A DNA stretch of 64,000 nt from Pseudooceanicola marinus (GCF_002786295.1 NZ_PGTC01000011.1:116866-180865), one strand, 5' to 3'. Shown: positions 1-8,702, counted from the stretch's first letter. The notes: a model not told the origin generated them from the sequence alone. Made by a program: numbers and translations.

Positions 1-592
1 CCAGCGCGGCGAGGCCGATCTGGCCCGAGTGCGCAAGCGCGATGGCCGAGGCCCCGGAGGCGGAGATGAGCGCGGTACGTCCGCGCGGCAGGTCGGGCGA
101 AATGGTCGAGGAGTAAAGCGCCGCGCCGCTGTCGCAGGCCACGAGGCCGAGGCAGTTCGGACCGCAGACGGCCATGCCGTGACGGCGGGCAATGTCCGCC
201 ACCTGCGCCTCAAGCGCCGCACCCTCGGCGCCGGCTTCACCGAAGCCCGAGGCGAGGATGACGGCAGCGCGGGCGCCCATACGGCCTGCTTCGTCGAGCG
301 TGTCGGGGACCAGCTCGGCGCGCAGCCCGATGACGACGCAGTCGGGGCGGGTGTCGAGCGCGGAGAGCGATGGAAAGGCCGTCAGACCGAAAACCGTCTC
401 CGCCTTGGGATGCACGGGGATCACCCGACCCGCAAAGCCGAAGCGGGCGAGGTTCTTCATCACGTAGCCGGCGGAATTGCCCTCCCGCTCGGACGCGCCC
501 ACCACCGCGAGGGTGGCGGGAGCGAAAAGGGCGGAAAGGTCCGCCTCGGCGCGGGGCAGGCCCGCCCCGGCTCGGGGCTCAGTCGAGGCCAC
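1..592 (-). CDS. ADP-forming acyl-CoA synthetase, N-terminal part (cut by window edge)
   Basis: Only the first 197 codons are in the window; the gene runs off the left edge. The frame shows a CoA-binding Rossmann domain like the succinyl-CoA synthetase alpha subunit: LAVVGASERE near residue 30, then VIPVHPK, the CVVIGL strand, and HGMAVCGPNCLGL around residues 130-145, ending in the ISASGAS loop. Enzymes of this family make acyl-CoA from a free acid with ATP giving ADP. I place the start at GTG 592, because the frame has no nearer ATG; this overlaps the end of the enoyl-CoA hydratase by 14 bases, implying translational coupling. The pair suggests activation of a carboxylic (possibly aromatic or branched) acid followed by hydration of its enoyl-CoA. 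The substrate cannot be read from the sequence. Confidence 0.8.
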   Translation of the reverse strand, partial: MASTEPRAGAGLPRAEADLSALFAPATLAVVGASEREGNSAGYVMKNLARFGFAGRVIPVHPKAETVFGLTAFPSLSALDTRPDCVVIGLRAELVPDTLDEAGRMGARAAVILASGFGEAGAEGAALEAQVADIARRHGMAVCGPNCLGLVACDSGAALYSSTISPDLPRGRTALISASGASAIALAHSGQIGLAAL

Positions 593-1388
593 GGAAGGGC
601 CCGTCGCGGTATTCGAGGTATTCCTTCAAGGTCATCTTGGCGAGCTTGCGCATCCATTCCTCGCCCTCGTCGGTGACGTGCAGGCCGGCGATGGAGGTGA
701 TGTTGTAGTCAAACGACGCCTGAAGACCGGCCACCAGTTGCTGGTTGTTGATCGACTTCTTGGTGTATTTCAGCGCGGGCGTGGGCATGCGGGCCATCTT
801 CCGCGCCAGGTTTTCGGCGCGCAGGGTCAGCTCGTCCGCCGGCACCACCTTGTTCACCAGGCGCATCTTGTCCGCTTCCTGGGCGTCGATGATGTCGCCG
901 GTGAACATCAGGTAGCGCACGTCGCGGGTGTGCAGCAGCCAGGGCATCATCAGCGCGGGCGGGCCGGAGTTGTGGCGCACCTCGGGCTCACCGAACTTGG
1001 CGTTGTCGGCGGCAATGGCCAGGTCGCAGGACATCATCAGTTCCAGCGCGCCCGCGAGGCAGTAGCCGTTGACGGCGGCAATGACGGGGATCGGGGCCTT
1101 CCAGATGTTCAGAAGCGCGGTGGCGTTCTCGGTCATGTCCTCGACCCAGAAATCGAAGTCGACGACGAAGTCGCCCCCCTGAAGGTCATAGCCCGAGGAG
1201 AAGGCACGACCCGCGCCGGTGATGATCAGGGCGTTCACATCCGGGTCGGCCACAGCCTCGGCCAGGGCGGCGTCGATTTCGCGGATGCAGTCCTTGTTCA
1301 TCGCGTTCAGCTTGTCGGGCCGGTTCAGCGTGATGGTGGCGAACTTGTCTTGCGCGTCCTTGGTGTAGAGGATCGTTTCGTAACTCAT
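579..1388 (-). CDS. Enoyl-CoA hydratase/isomerase family protein
   Basis: Crotonase-fold protein of 269 residues, typical length. ITLNRPDKLNAMN lies near residue 20, the first oxyanion-hole segment ITGAGRAFSSGYDL near 60, and the second oxyanion-hole segment GYCLAGALELMMSCDLAIA near 110, followed by FGEPEVRHNSGPP where the catalytic Glu normally sits. The start at 1388 has a good AGGAGC ribosome site; a frame extension upstream is not needed. It is upstream of and overlaps the acyl-CoA synthetase, so the two are probably one operon. The exact reaction (hydration, isomerisation or retro-aldol) is open; the feruloyl-CoA hydratase-lyase pairing with an ADP-forming synthetase is a precedent, not a proof. 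Confidence 0.85.
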   Translation of the reverse strand: MSYETILYTKDAQDKFATITLNRPDKLNAMNKDCIREIDAALAEAVADPDVNALIITGAGRAFSSGYDLQGGDFVVDFDFWVEDMTENATALLNIWKAPIPVIAAVNGYCLAGALELMMSCDLAIAADNAKFGEPEVRHNSGPPALMMPWLLHTRDVRYLMFTGDIIDAQEADKMRLVNKVVPADELTLRAENLARKMARMPTPALKYTKKSINNQQLVAGLQASFDYNITSIAGLHVTDEGEEWMRKLAKMTLKEYLEYRDGPFRGLD

Positions 1389-1499
1389 GGGAAAGCTCCT
1401 GTCGGAAGGGCCCTTCGGGCCTGTCATTTCGATTGTTTTTGGGGCCGGGGAGGGCCCTGAACGAAACGGGCGGCAGGGTGCCCCGCCGCCCGGTCCGGA

Positions 1500-2414
1500 T
1501 CACTTGGCGGACATGGCCACCGCGATGTCGGCGGCCAGGCGCGCGTTGTTGCGCACCAGCGAGATATTGGCCTTCAGGCTGCGGCCTTCGCTTTTCTCGA
1601 CGATGCGGGCCAGCAGGAAGGGCGTCAGCTCCTTGCGGGTCACGCCCTGGGCGTCGGCGGCGGCGATGGCCTCGTCGATGATGCCGTCGATCTCGGCCGG
1701 CGCGAGGGCGTCTTCCTCGGGGACCGGGTTGGCGATCAGGACGCCGGTGCCGGTGCCCAAGCTGTCATGGGCGTCGATGGCGGCGGCCAGGTCAGTGGCG
1801 CTATCCAGACGGTGATCGGCGGGATAGCCGCTTTCGCGGGCGAAGAAGGCGGGGAAGGCGTCGGTGCCGTAGGCGATGACGGGCACGCGGTTGGTTTCCA
1901 GCACTTCCAGCGTCTTGGGGATGTCGAGGATCGACTTCACCCCCGCGCAGACCACGGTGACCGGCGTGGCGCCCAGTTCAGTCAGGTCGGCGGAAACGTC
2001 CCAGCTGTGTTCCGCGCCGCGGTGCACGCCGCCGACGCCGCCTGTGGCGAAGACGCGGATACCGGCGAGCGCCGCGAGGCGCATGGTGGCAGAGACGGTG
2101 GTGCCCGCCGAGGCCTTGCGCACCATGGCCACGGCCAGATCCCGGCCCGAGGCCTTCACGCAGTCGGTATCCTGGGCCAGGGCGTCGAGTTCTGCCTCGG
2201 TCAGGCCGATCTTGATCTCGCCCTTCACCACGGCAATCGTCGCCGGGATGGCGCCGCGCGCGCGGATCTCGCCTTCGACCGCCAGGGCGGTTTCGAGGTT
2301 GGCGGGATAGGGCATCCCGTGGGTGATGATGGTGGATTCCAGGGCAACGACGGGGGCGCCCTTGGCAAGCGCGTCGGCGACCTCGGGGGTGAGGGACAGC
2401 ATGTCGGGGGTCAT
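1500..2414 (-). CDS. psuG: Pseudouridine-5'-phosphate glycosidase
   Basis: Cleaves the C-C glycosidic bond of pseudouridine 5'-phosphate to uracil and ribose 5-phosphate. The 304 residues match the family length. Diagnostic segments are VVALESTIITHGMPYP near residue 25, VKASGRDLAVAM near 90, GGVGGVHRGAEHSWDVSADL near 126-145 (metal and substrate site) and CAGVKSILDIPKT near 160, which contains the Schiff-base lysine. The ATG directly follows the TAG stop of the upstream kinase gene, so the two are translationally coupled and act in sequence: kinase, then glycosidase. No pseudouridine transporter gene is adjacent. About 110 bases of non-coding sequence separate it from the hydratase gene. Confidence 0.95.
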   Translation of the reverse strand: MTPDMLSLTPEVADALAKGAPVVALESTIITHGMPYPANLETALAVEGEIRARGAIPATIAVVKGEIKIGLTEAELDALAQDTDCVKASGRDLAVAMVRKASAGTTVSATMRLAALAGIRVFATGGVGGVHRGAEHSWDVSADLTELGATPVTVVCAGVKSILDIPKTLEVLETNRVPVIAYGTDAFPAFFARESGYPADHRLDSATDLAAAIDAHDSLGTGTGVLIANPVPEEDALAPAEIDGIIDEAIAAADAQGVTRKELTPFLLARIVEKSEGRSLKANISLVRNNARLAADIAVAMSAK

Positions 2415-3572
2415 CTAGGCGGATACTCCGGGATCTAGGGAGGAAGAGGAGGACAGGGCGGCGCCCTGCGGCAAACGGTGATTGTGCTGGTCAAGGAAGG
2501 CGGCGCTGAGGTCGGCGCGCACGGTGGTGGCGGTTTCCACGGTCAGCGCGGCCAGAAGGGCACCGGTGCAGGCGGCCTCGGCCAGGGGCTGACCGGCGAG
2601 GGTGGCGTGCAGGGTGCCGGCGATCATCGCGTCGCCGGCGCCCGTCACCTCGACCGGGTGGGAGGGGATGGCGGGCACATGGGTGACGCCGCTGTCGTCG
2701 GCCACCACCAGCCCCTGGGTGCCGGTGCTGACCACGGCGCCGGAGACGCCGCGCGCGCGCAGGGCCTGGGCGGCCTTGGTCGCGCCGGTGGAATCGGCCG
2801 GGAAACTGCTCGAAAGATAGGCGCCGGCCTCGTCCAGGTTCATGAACAGCAGCCCCACGCCGGTCAGATCGGCGGGCAGGCGCTGTGCCTTGTGGGTCGA
2901 GACCGGGTCGATCGCCAGGATGTAGCGGGCCCCGCGAGAGCGTTCGATCAGGGTGCGGATCGTCTCCATCGGCGGGTTGCAGTCGGAAAACAGCAGGGTG
3001 GCGCTGGTCAGATGGGCGCGGGCGCGTTCCAGCCGGTCGGGGGTCAGCTCCTCGAAGATGTCCATGTCGGCGATGCCCAGGTCGAGATCCCCGTCAGGCG
3101 ACAGGATCGCGCAGTATTCGGCGGTGGACCGATGGCGCGACAGGGCCACCTGGGAGACATCGACGCCCCGGTCGCGCAGGTGGCCCAGCAGGGTGCGCCC
3201 GGTCTGATCGTCGCCGACAACCGAGACGAAGCTGGTGTCATGCCCCAGAAGGGCAAGGTTTTCCAAAACGTTACGCGCGACCCCGCCGTAGGAGTGAAAC
3301 CCCGTGGCCGGGTTCGAGGTGCCGCGCACCAGGGGCTGGCTCGCCTGGAATTTCCGGTCGAAGACGGCCCCGCCGAGGCAGACCACCCGCTTGGCCGCCG
3401 GCAGGACATAGCCGCGCCCCAGGATGTAGCCCTTGCGGGTCAGCGAGACGATATGGGCGGCCACCGTCGACCGGGCGATCGACATCTGGTCCGCCAGCTC
3501 CTGCTGACCGGCGAAGGGGTTCTGGGTGATGTGCTTCAGGATTGCCGCTTCTAACGGCGAAAGATCATCCAT
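2415..3572 (-). CDS. psuK: Pseudouridine kinase (PfkB family) with N-terminal winged helix
   Basis: Phosphorylates pseudouridine for PsuG. The 385 residues are longer than the plain kinase (about 310) because residues 1-60 form a winged helix-turn-helix (QQELADQMSIARSTVAAHI) of the kind found in MarR/Lrp-like regulators. The PfkB domain starts near residue 65 (CLGGAVFDRKF), has the GGVARNVLENLALLG signature near 97, and the second PfkB signature EVTGAGDAMIAGTL near 330 with the catalytic Asp. The fusion suggests the protein may also bind DNA; such HTH-PfkB proteins are known, but regulatory function here is inferred. First gene of the psuK-psuG operon, reading away from the tandem repeats at 3608-3641. 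Confidence 0.9.
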   Translation of the reverse strand: MDDLSPLEAAILKHITQNPFAGQQELADQMSIARSTVAAHIVSLTRKGYILGRGYVLPAAKRVVCLGGAVFDRKFQASQPLVRGTSNPATGFHSYGGVARNVLENLALLGHDTSFVSVVGDDQTGRTLLGHLRDRGVDVSQVALSRHRSTAEYCAILSPDGDLDLGIADMDIFEELTPDRLERARAHLTSATLLFSDCNPPMETIRTLIERSRGARYILAIDPVSTHKAQRLPADLTGVGLLFMNLDEAGAYLSSSFPADSTGATKAAQALRARGVSGAVVSTGTQGLVVADDSGVTHVPAIPSHPVEVTGAGDAMIAGTLHATLAGQPLAEAACTGALLAALTVETATTVRADLSAAFLDQHNHRLPQGAALSSSSSLDPGVSA

Positions 3573-3607
3573 GTCGATTTTTCCCGGGGGACGCTTTTAT
3601 TTCTGTA

Positions 3608-3641
3608 GACAACAAGTGTTTTGGTCGTCAACAGTTGTTTT
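3608..3641. promoter_or_regulatory. Tandem 15-bp operator-like repeats between psuK and the oxygenase gene
   Basis: Two direct copies, GACAACAAGTGTTTT at 3608-3622 and GTCAACAGTTGTTTT at 3627-3641, agree at 12 of 15 positions and are spaced 19 bp centre to centre, nearly two helical turns. Each has short internal dyads (AACAnnTGTT, CAAC-GTTG). They lie in the AT-richer 163-bp gap between two divergent operons, so they are candidate binding sites for a dimeric regulator, possibly the helix-turn-helix of PsuK itself. Confidence 0.45.
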
Positions 3642-3735
3642 ATGACGCAACGGAAGCCTGATTTCAGAAGGTCTCCGCGGCGCGACAGAGGCGTCCCGCA
3701 TGGCGGAGGCGCCCGGCACGACAAGGAGGTTTGCC

Positions 3736-4680
3736 ATGGCTACCGACACGATCGACCTGATCCCGGTTGTCGATATTTCCGAGTTCATCAGCGGCGGCCC
3801 CGGCGCGGGCGCGGTGGTCGAGAAGATCCGCACCGCCGCCACCGAAAGCGGCTTTTTCCTGGTCACAGGCCACGGGGTCGACCCGGCGGCGACCAAGCGC
3901 CTCTACGACCTGGCCTATGCCTTCTTCGATGAACCGCAGGACTGGAAGGTCGGCGTGGGCCGGGGCAAGGACGTCGAAGGCGGCGTGGCCTTTGCCCCGA
4001 TGAAGGAAGAGGCCCTGGCAGGCACCCTGGGGAGGAAGACCCCGGGCGACCTGAAGGAAAGCCTGAACTTCGGTCCGCGCCTTGCCGGCGACACCTGGCC
4101 CGACCGCCCCGCGGGGCTGGAGGCGGCGTTCCGCGACTATTTCGCCGAGATGGAGACGCTGGCGCGTCACCTGCGCGGCATCTTCTGCACCGCCATCGGC
4201 CTGGCGCCCGATTTCTTCGAGAAGGATTTCGAGAACCACCTGTCGGCCCTTCGGGTCATCAACTACCCCGAACAAAGCGAGCCGCCCGAGGACGGCCAGC
4301 TGCGCGCCGGTGAACATACCGACTACGGCTTCATGACCATCCTGCGGTCCGAGGCCAGCGCGGGCGGTCTGCAGGTGCAGCGCCGCGATGGTGTCTGGCT
4401 GGACGCGCCCAATATCGAAGGCGCCTATGTGGTCAACATCGGTGATGCCTTCATGCGCTGGTCGAACGACGAATGGGTCAGCACCCCGCACCGCGTGGCC
4501 AACCCGCCGTCCGGGTTCCACGGCACGGCGCGGCGGCAGTCGATCCCATTCTTCCTGAACCCCTCGGCCGAGACGATGATCGAATGCCTGCCGCCCTTCG
4601 CCAAGGACGGCGCCAAGTACGAACCGATCAGCTTTGCCGATTACATCGCGCTGAAGACCAGCCAGGCCTTCGGCGGCTGA
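3736..4680 (+). CDS. 2-oxoglutarate/Fe(II)-dependent oxygenase, isopenicillin N synthase-like
   Basis: A 314-residue oxygenase with the DIOX_N domain (residues 8-125, including SGFFLVTGHGVD) and the C-terminal jelly roll. The iron ligands are visible: His194 and Asp196 in GEHTDYG and His252 in STPHRVAN; Arg267 in the RQSIPFF segment is the usual 2-oxoglutarate carboxylate contact. The start has an excellent AAGGAGG site 8 bases upstream; the longer frame starting at 3700 is rejected. It is the first gene of a probable operon with the ABC importer 130 bp downstream, so it likely oxidises the imported compound or a product of it. The substrate is unknown; ethylene-forming and nucleoside or amine oxygenases are in the same family. 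Confidence 0.88.
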   Translation: MATDTIDLIPVVDISEFISGGPGAGAVVEKIRTAATESGFFLVTGHGVDPAATKRLYDLAYAFFDEPQDWKVGVGRGKDVEGGVAFAPMKEEALAGTLGRKTPGDLKESLNFGPRLAGDTWPDRPAGLEAAFRDYFAEMETLARHLRGIFCTAIGLAPDFFEKDFENHLSALRVINYPEQSEPPEDGQLRAGEHTDYGFMTILRSEASAGGLQVQRRDGVWLDAPNIEGAYVVNIGDAFMRWSNDEWVSTPHRVANPPSGFHGTARRQSIPFFLNPSAETMIECLPPFAKDGAKYEPISFADYIALKTSQAFGG

Positions 4681-4811
4681 CCCCGTTTCGCGGTCCTTTC
4701 GGGGCCGCGCCGGTGTGCCCCCTCCCCTTCCGGGGCACCCCTTTTCCGGCACCGGGCACAAGATCCGGGCCGTTTCCGTCCAAAGCGACAGTTCAACAGA
4801 GGAAGACCCAC

Positions 4812-5843
4812 ATGACCCTGACACGACGTCAAACCCTTGGCGGCATGGGCGCCCTTGGCCTCAGCGCCTTCATGCCCCGCTACGCCTATGCCCAGAACAG
4901 CGAAACCCTGGTGGTGCCGACCCTCGGCGGCGTCTGGGAACAGTTCTGGCGCGAAAACATCGCCCCCGCCTTCACCGAGATGACCGGCGCCAACGTGACC
5001 CTGGACGTGGGCAACGGCCGCGTCTTTGGCGCCAACCTGCGCGCCGCCGGCGCCGAGGAACCGCCCTATTCCATCGTGATGACCAACGAGGTCTTCGCCC
5101 AGTCCCTGCGCAAGGAAGGCTTCTTCGAGGAACTGGACCTGGAGAAGATGCCGAATTACGCCGATCTCTACCCGATCGCGCAGACCGCCGGCGGCTATGG
5201 CGCGGTCGGCACCTATTCCCCGATCGGCATCGGTTTCCGCACCGACATGGTGCCCGCGCCGAGCGCCTGGAAGGACCTGTGGAAGGACGATTACAAGGGG
5301 CTGATCGGCCTCTACAACTTCGCCAACTCCGCCGGCAAGATGGAGCTGCTGCTGGCCTCGAAGATCTTCGGCGAAGACCAGTATGACGTCGACGCGGGCT
5401 TTGCCGCGCTGGCCGATCTGGGCCAGGTGATCCAGGTCGATTTCAACCTGTCCACCGCCATGGCCTCCGGTGAGATCGCCATCGCGCCCTTCGATTTCGC
5501 CGAAATCGTCCGCCTGAAAGGTCAGGGCCTGCCGGTCGATTACGTGGTGCCCGAGGAAGGCGTGATCGCCTTCGACCAGACCCTGAACATCCTGGCCAAT
5601 GCGCCGAACAAGGACCTGGCCTATGCCTATGCCAACTTCCTGATCTCCCCCGAGATCCAGGAGATGCTGATGCGCCAGTTCTTCACCTCGCCCACCAACT
5701 CGAAGGTCACCGTGCCCGACGAGCTGAAGGAACAGGTGCCGATCTCCGGCGAGGGCATGGCGGCCATCCTGCAGTGGGACTGGGAATTCGTGAACGAGAA
5801 CCAGAACGACCTGTCCGAACGCTGGGCCCGCGAGGTCGGCTGA
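4812..5843 (+). CDS. ABC transporter substrate-binding protein, polyamine/iron-type fold
   Basis: Periplasmic binding protein of 343 residues. The N-terminus MTLTRRQTLGGMGALGLSAF has a twin-arginine-type signal with a cleavage site after YAYA (about residue 26). The mature part begins with LVVPTLGGVWEQFW, as in PotD/FutA-like cluster D proteins, and a hydrophobic ligand pocket is suggested by the aromatic residues around 30-40. Its gene is followed by ATPase and two permeases in the usual order, so this is a complete importer. A Tat-exported binding protein is somewhat unusual among these transporters. The ligand is not determined by sequence; polyamines, betaines or opine-like compounds are all carried by relatives. 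Confidence 0.85.
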   Translation: MTLTRRQTLGGMGALGLSAFMPRYAYAQNSETLVVPTLGGVWEQFWRENIAPAFTEMTGANVTLDVGNGRVFGANLRAAGAEEPPYSIVMTNEVFAQSLRKEGFFEELDLEKMPNYADLYPIAQTAGGYGAVGTYSPIGIGFRTDMVPAPSAWKDLWKDDYKGLIGLYNFANSAGKMELLLASKIFGEDQYDVDAGFAALADLGQVIQVDFNLSTAMASGEIAIAPFDFAEIVRLKGQGLPVDYVVPEEGVIAFDQTLNILANAPNKDLAYAYANFLISPEIQEMLMRQFFTSPTNSKVTVPDELKEQVPISGEGMAAILQWDWEFVNENQNDLSERWAREVG

Positions 5844-5870
5844 GGCCGTATTTCCGCACCCATCTGACAG

Positions 5871-5897
5871 GAGGCGGGGCCCGCGCGGCCCTGCCTC
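5871..5897 (+). other. Intercistronic hairpin between binding protein and ATPase genes
   Basis: An imperfect GC-rich inverted repeat (AGGCGGGGCC against GGCCCTGCCT) with no following T run. Hairpins at this point commonly stabilise the upstream binding-protein message and lower expression of the permease genes; that role here is inferred. Confidence 0.4.
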
Positions 5898-5927
5898 ATT
5901 CAAGGTACGAACAGGAACGCGCATATC

Positions 5928-6974
5928 ATGACCGAAGTCAGGTTGAACCGGCTCACCAAGATCTACTCGGGCGGCAAACCGGCGGTGGATTCCATCACGC
6001 TCGATATTCCCTCGGGGCAGTTCGTCTCGCTGCTTGGCCCCTCGGGCTGCGGCAAGACCACGACCCTGAAGATGCTGGCCGGGTTTGAAGACGTGACCAG
6101 CGGCGAGATCGCCTTTGACGGCGAGGATGTGGGCCGCGTTCCGGCCGAGGATCGCGACATCGGCATGGTGTTCCAGAACTACGCGCTGTTTCCCCACATG
6201 ACGGTGCAGCAGAACCTGGCCTTCGGGCTGGAGATGCGGAAGGTCTCGAAGGCCGAGATCAAGCGCCGCGTGCAGGCCACGCTGGAGATGGTGCAGCTGG
6301 ATCACCTGGCCGACCGTTACCCCGCGCAGCTGTCCGGCGGGCAGCAGCAGCGGGTCGCCATCGGCCGCGCCCTGACGATCGAGCCGCGCATCCTTCTGCT
6401 GGACGAGCCGCTGGCCAACCTCGACGCCAAGCTGCGCGAGGAAATGCGCGTCTTCATCCGCGACCTGCAGAAACGGGTCGGCATCACCACCGTCTACGTC
6501 ACCCACGACCAGGCCGAGGCGATGACCATGTCCGACCTAGTGGTGGTGATGTTCGACGGCCATATCGCCCAAGCCGGTGCCCCGCGCGAGATCTACGAGA
6601 CCCCGAAGACCGCCAAGGTCGCGGGCTTCGTCGGCCAGGTGAACCTGATCGAGGCGCCGATGGACCCGGCCACCCCGGGCCATGCCGCCACCCCCTTCGG
6701 CCCGGTGCCCGTCACCGCCCCGGGCGTGGGCGAGACCGTGACCCTGGCCCTGCGCCCCGAGGCGATCGACATCGCACCCGCAGGCGTCCCCGGCACCCCC
6801 GCCACCATCGAGCGGGTGCAATATTCCGGCGCCATCGTGGACTATACCCTGCGCTTTGCCGACGGCACCGCGATGGAGGTGAAGACCATCCCCCGCCATC
6901 CCTTTGCCACGGGCGATGCGGTCAGCCTGTCGGTGGACCTGGCGCGCTTCCGCCAGCTGGAACGGGAGTATTGA
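5928..6974 (+). CDS. ABC transporter ATP-binding protein (PotA type)
   Basis: ATPase of 348 residues. Walker [10 protein letters not shown] at about residues 37-45, Q-loop [12 protein letters not shown] near 85, signature [10 protein letters not shown] near 137, Walker B ILLLDEPLANLD near 157 and the switch His in VTHDQAEAM near 190. The C-terminal third (VTLALRPEAIDIAPAG) is the TOBE/OB regulatory domain typical of the MalK/PotA group. It energises the importer formed with the genes on either side. The stop is one base from the next start (TGAGATG), showing tight coupling. Confidence 0.92.
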   Translation: MTEVRLNRLTKIYSGGKPAVDSITLDIPSGQFVSLLGPSGCGKTTTLKMLAGFEDVTSGEIAFDGEDVGRVPAEDRDIGMVFQNYALFPHMTVQQNLAFGLEMRKVSKAEIKRRVQATLEMVQLDHLADRYPAQLSGGQQQRVAIGRALTIEPRILLLDEPLANLDAKLREEMRVFIRDLQKRVGITTVYVTHDQAEAMTMSDLVVVMFDGHIAQAGAPREIYETPKTAKVAGFVGQVNLIEAPMDPATPGHAATPFGPVPVTAPGVGETVTLALRPEAIDIAPAGVPGTPATIERVQYSGAIVDYTLRFADGTAMEVKTIPRHPFATGDAVSLSVDLARFRQLEREY

Positions 6975-6975
6975 G

Positions 6976-7815
6976 ATGTCGCAGCGCAAGACCTTCCTGC
7001 TGCTGCTGCCCGCCGGTGTCCTGCTGGTTGCCTTCCTGGCGATCCCCTACGTCAGCGTCTTCATCTCGGCCTTTCGGGAACCGGGACAGGGCACGCCCTA
7101 TGGCGAGGGCTACACCATCGCCAACTTCAGCCGCATCCTGGGCGACTGGTTCTATGTGAAACAGGCGCTGAACACGATGCTGATCGGCGCGGTCACCACA
7201 TTGGCAACGCTGGTGATCGGCCTGCCGGTGGCGTTTCAGCTGGCGCGCCCCGATCTGAAGCTGCGCGGCCTCTTTTACGGCATCGTGTTATCGCCGCTTC
7301 TGGTGGGGATCGTGATCCGCTCCTACGGCTGGACGATCCTTCTGGGCAACAACGGCGTCATCAACCGGACCCTGCGGGAATGGGGCTGGATCGATGGGCC
7401 CTTGCCGCTGATGTACAACACCCTGGGCATCGTCATCGCGCTGACCCATGTCTTCCTGCCCTTCATGATCCTGCCGATCATGTCGGCGGTGCAGGGCATT
7501 GACCCCTCGGTCAGCTCCGCCGCGCGATCCCTGGGCGCGAAACGCCCGACGGTCATCCGCCGCGTGCTGCTGCCGCTGGCCATGCCGGGGATCCAGTCGG
7601 GCTGTATCCTGGTCTTCGTGCTGGCCCTGTCGTCCTACGTGACGCCCGCCCTGATCGGCGGCCTGCGGGTGAAAACCACCGCCGTCACCGTGGTGGATGC
7701 GATGATCGACACCTTCCAGTGGCCCTTCGGCGCAGCACTTGCGCTGACGCTGTCGGTCCTGGGCGGTGGCTCGGTCCTGATCTTCGCCCGCCTGACACGC
7801 ATGAAGTGGAAATGA
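6976..7815 (+). CDS. ABC transporter permease (PotB type)
   Basis: Inner-membrane permease of 279 residues with six predicted hydrophobic segments, the first being FLLLLPAGVLLVAFLAIPYV. The EAA-type cytoplasmic loop is SSAARSLGAKRPTVIRRVLL near residue 190, where the ATPase docks. The ATG at 6976 is used because it directly follows the ATPase stop; the frame extends further upstream only inside the ATPase gene. Partner of the permease at 7812. Confidence 0.9.
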   Translation: MSQRKTFLLLLPAGVLLVAFLAIPYVSVFISAFREPGQGTPYGEGYTIANFSRILGDWFYVKQALNTMLIGAVTTLATLVIGLPVAFQLARPDLKLRGLFYGIVLSPLLVGIVIRSYGWTILLGNNGVINRTLREWGWIDGPLPLMYNTLGIVIALTHVFLPFMILPIMSAVQGIDPSVSSAARSLGAKRPTVIRRVLLPLAMPGIQSGCILVFVLALSSYVTPALIGGLRVKTTAVTVVDAMIDTFQWPFGAALALTLSVLGGGSVLIFARLTRMKWK

Positions 7816-8600
7816 CCATGGGCCGCAATGTCCTCAACATCTACTGCCTGGCCGTCTACACTTTCCTGCTGGCGCCGATCTTCGTCGTCGTGGGCGCGTC
7901 CTTCAACGCCGGCGAATTCCTGACCTTCCCGCCGCAGGGCCTGTCGCTGCGCTGGTACTTCACCTTCTTCGAGAACGAGGTCTTCCTGCGCGCCATCGGC
8001 ACCTCGCTGTGGATCGCGGCGGTGGCGACCTTCTTCTCTGTCATCATCGGCACCATGGCGGCAATTCACTACGTGAACTTCGCCGGACGCTACAAGGAAG
8101 CGGTGCGCGTCGCCGCCCTGTCGCCGCTGCTGCTGCCGGAGATCCTGACGGCCATCGCCCTGCTGTTCTTCCTCTATGACATCGGCATCGGCACCACGAC
8201 GATGTTCGGCCTGCTGGTCGGCCACGTGCTGATGACGCTGCCCTTTGTCTTCATGAACGTCTCCGCCTCGCTGGAGGCCTATGACACAGACTGGTCCATG
8301 GCGGCCCGGTCCCTGGGGGCGCGGCCCTTCACCCGGTTCCGCCGGATCATGCTGCCGCTGATCAAGCCCGGGATGATCGGCGGGGCGCTCTTCAGCTTCG
8401 TCATCAGCTTCGACATCTTCACCATCTCGCTGCTGCTGAAATCCATCGGCACGGCGACCCTGCCGATCCAGCTGTTCGACTATCTGAAGACCAACTACAC
8501 GCCGGAGGCCGCTGCCGTGTCGACCCTGTCGATCGTGGCGACCATCACGGTCGTGGTGATCGTCGAAAAGGTCATCGGGCTGAAGATGCACAAGTTCTGA
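7812..8600 (+). CDS. ABC transporter permease (PotC type)
   Basis: Second permease, 262 residues, with an N-terminal hydrophobic helix (YCLAVYTFLLAPIFVVVGA) and the EAA loop WSMAARSLGARPFTRFRRIM near residue 160. Its ATG overlaps the stop of the preceding permease (ATGA), so the two are co-translated as a heterodimer. It is the last gene of the importer operon: a strong hairpin follows 29 bases after the stop. Confidence 0.9.
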   Translation: MTMGRNVLNIYCLAVYTFLLAPIFVVVGASFNAGEFLTFPPQGLSLRWYFTFFENEVFLRAIGTSLWIAAVATFFSVIIGTMAAIHYVNFAGRYKEAVRVAALSPLLLPEILTAIALLFFLYDIGIGTTTMFGLLVGHVLMTLPFVFMNVSASLEAYDTDWSMAARSLGARPFTRFRRIMLPLIKPGMIGGALFSFVISFDIFTISLLLKSIGTATLPIQLFDYLKTNYTPEAAAVSTLSIVATITVVVIVEKVIGLKMHKF

Positions 8601-8628
8601 CGCGACTGCTCCCCCCGTCAGACCTTTC

Positions 8629-8660
8629 ACGGGGCGGGCCGCGAGGCCTGCCCCGTTTGT
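8629..8660 (+). terminator. Rho-independent terminator after the first ABC operon
   Basis: A 12-bp stem, ACGGGGCGGGCC pairing with GGCCTGCCCCGT (one G-T wobble), closed by a GCGA tetraloop and followed by TTTG. The U tract is short, so termination may be partial. Confidence 0.65.
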
Positions 8661-8702
8661 CATCCTGCGGGGCGTGAGGGGAATAGCCCCCGTATTCCTC
8701 AC

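Noticed and set aside
4641..6506. A 621-codon minus-strand frame opposite the binding protein and ATPase genes
   Set aside because: Composition-driven shadow of the opposite strand; no recognisable protein.
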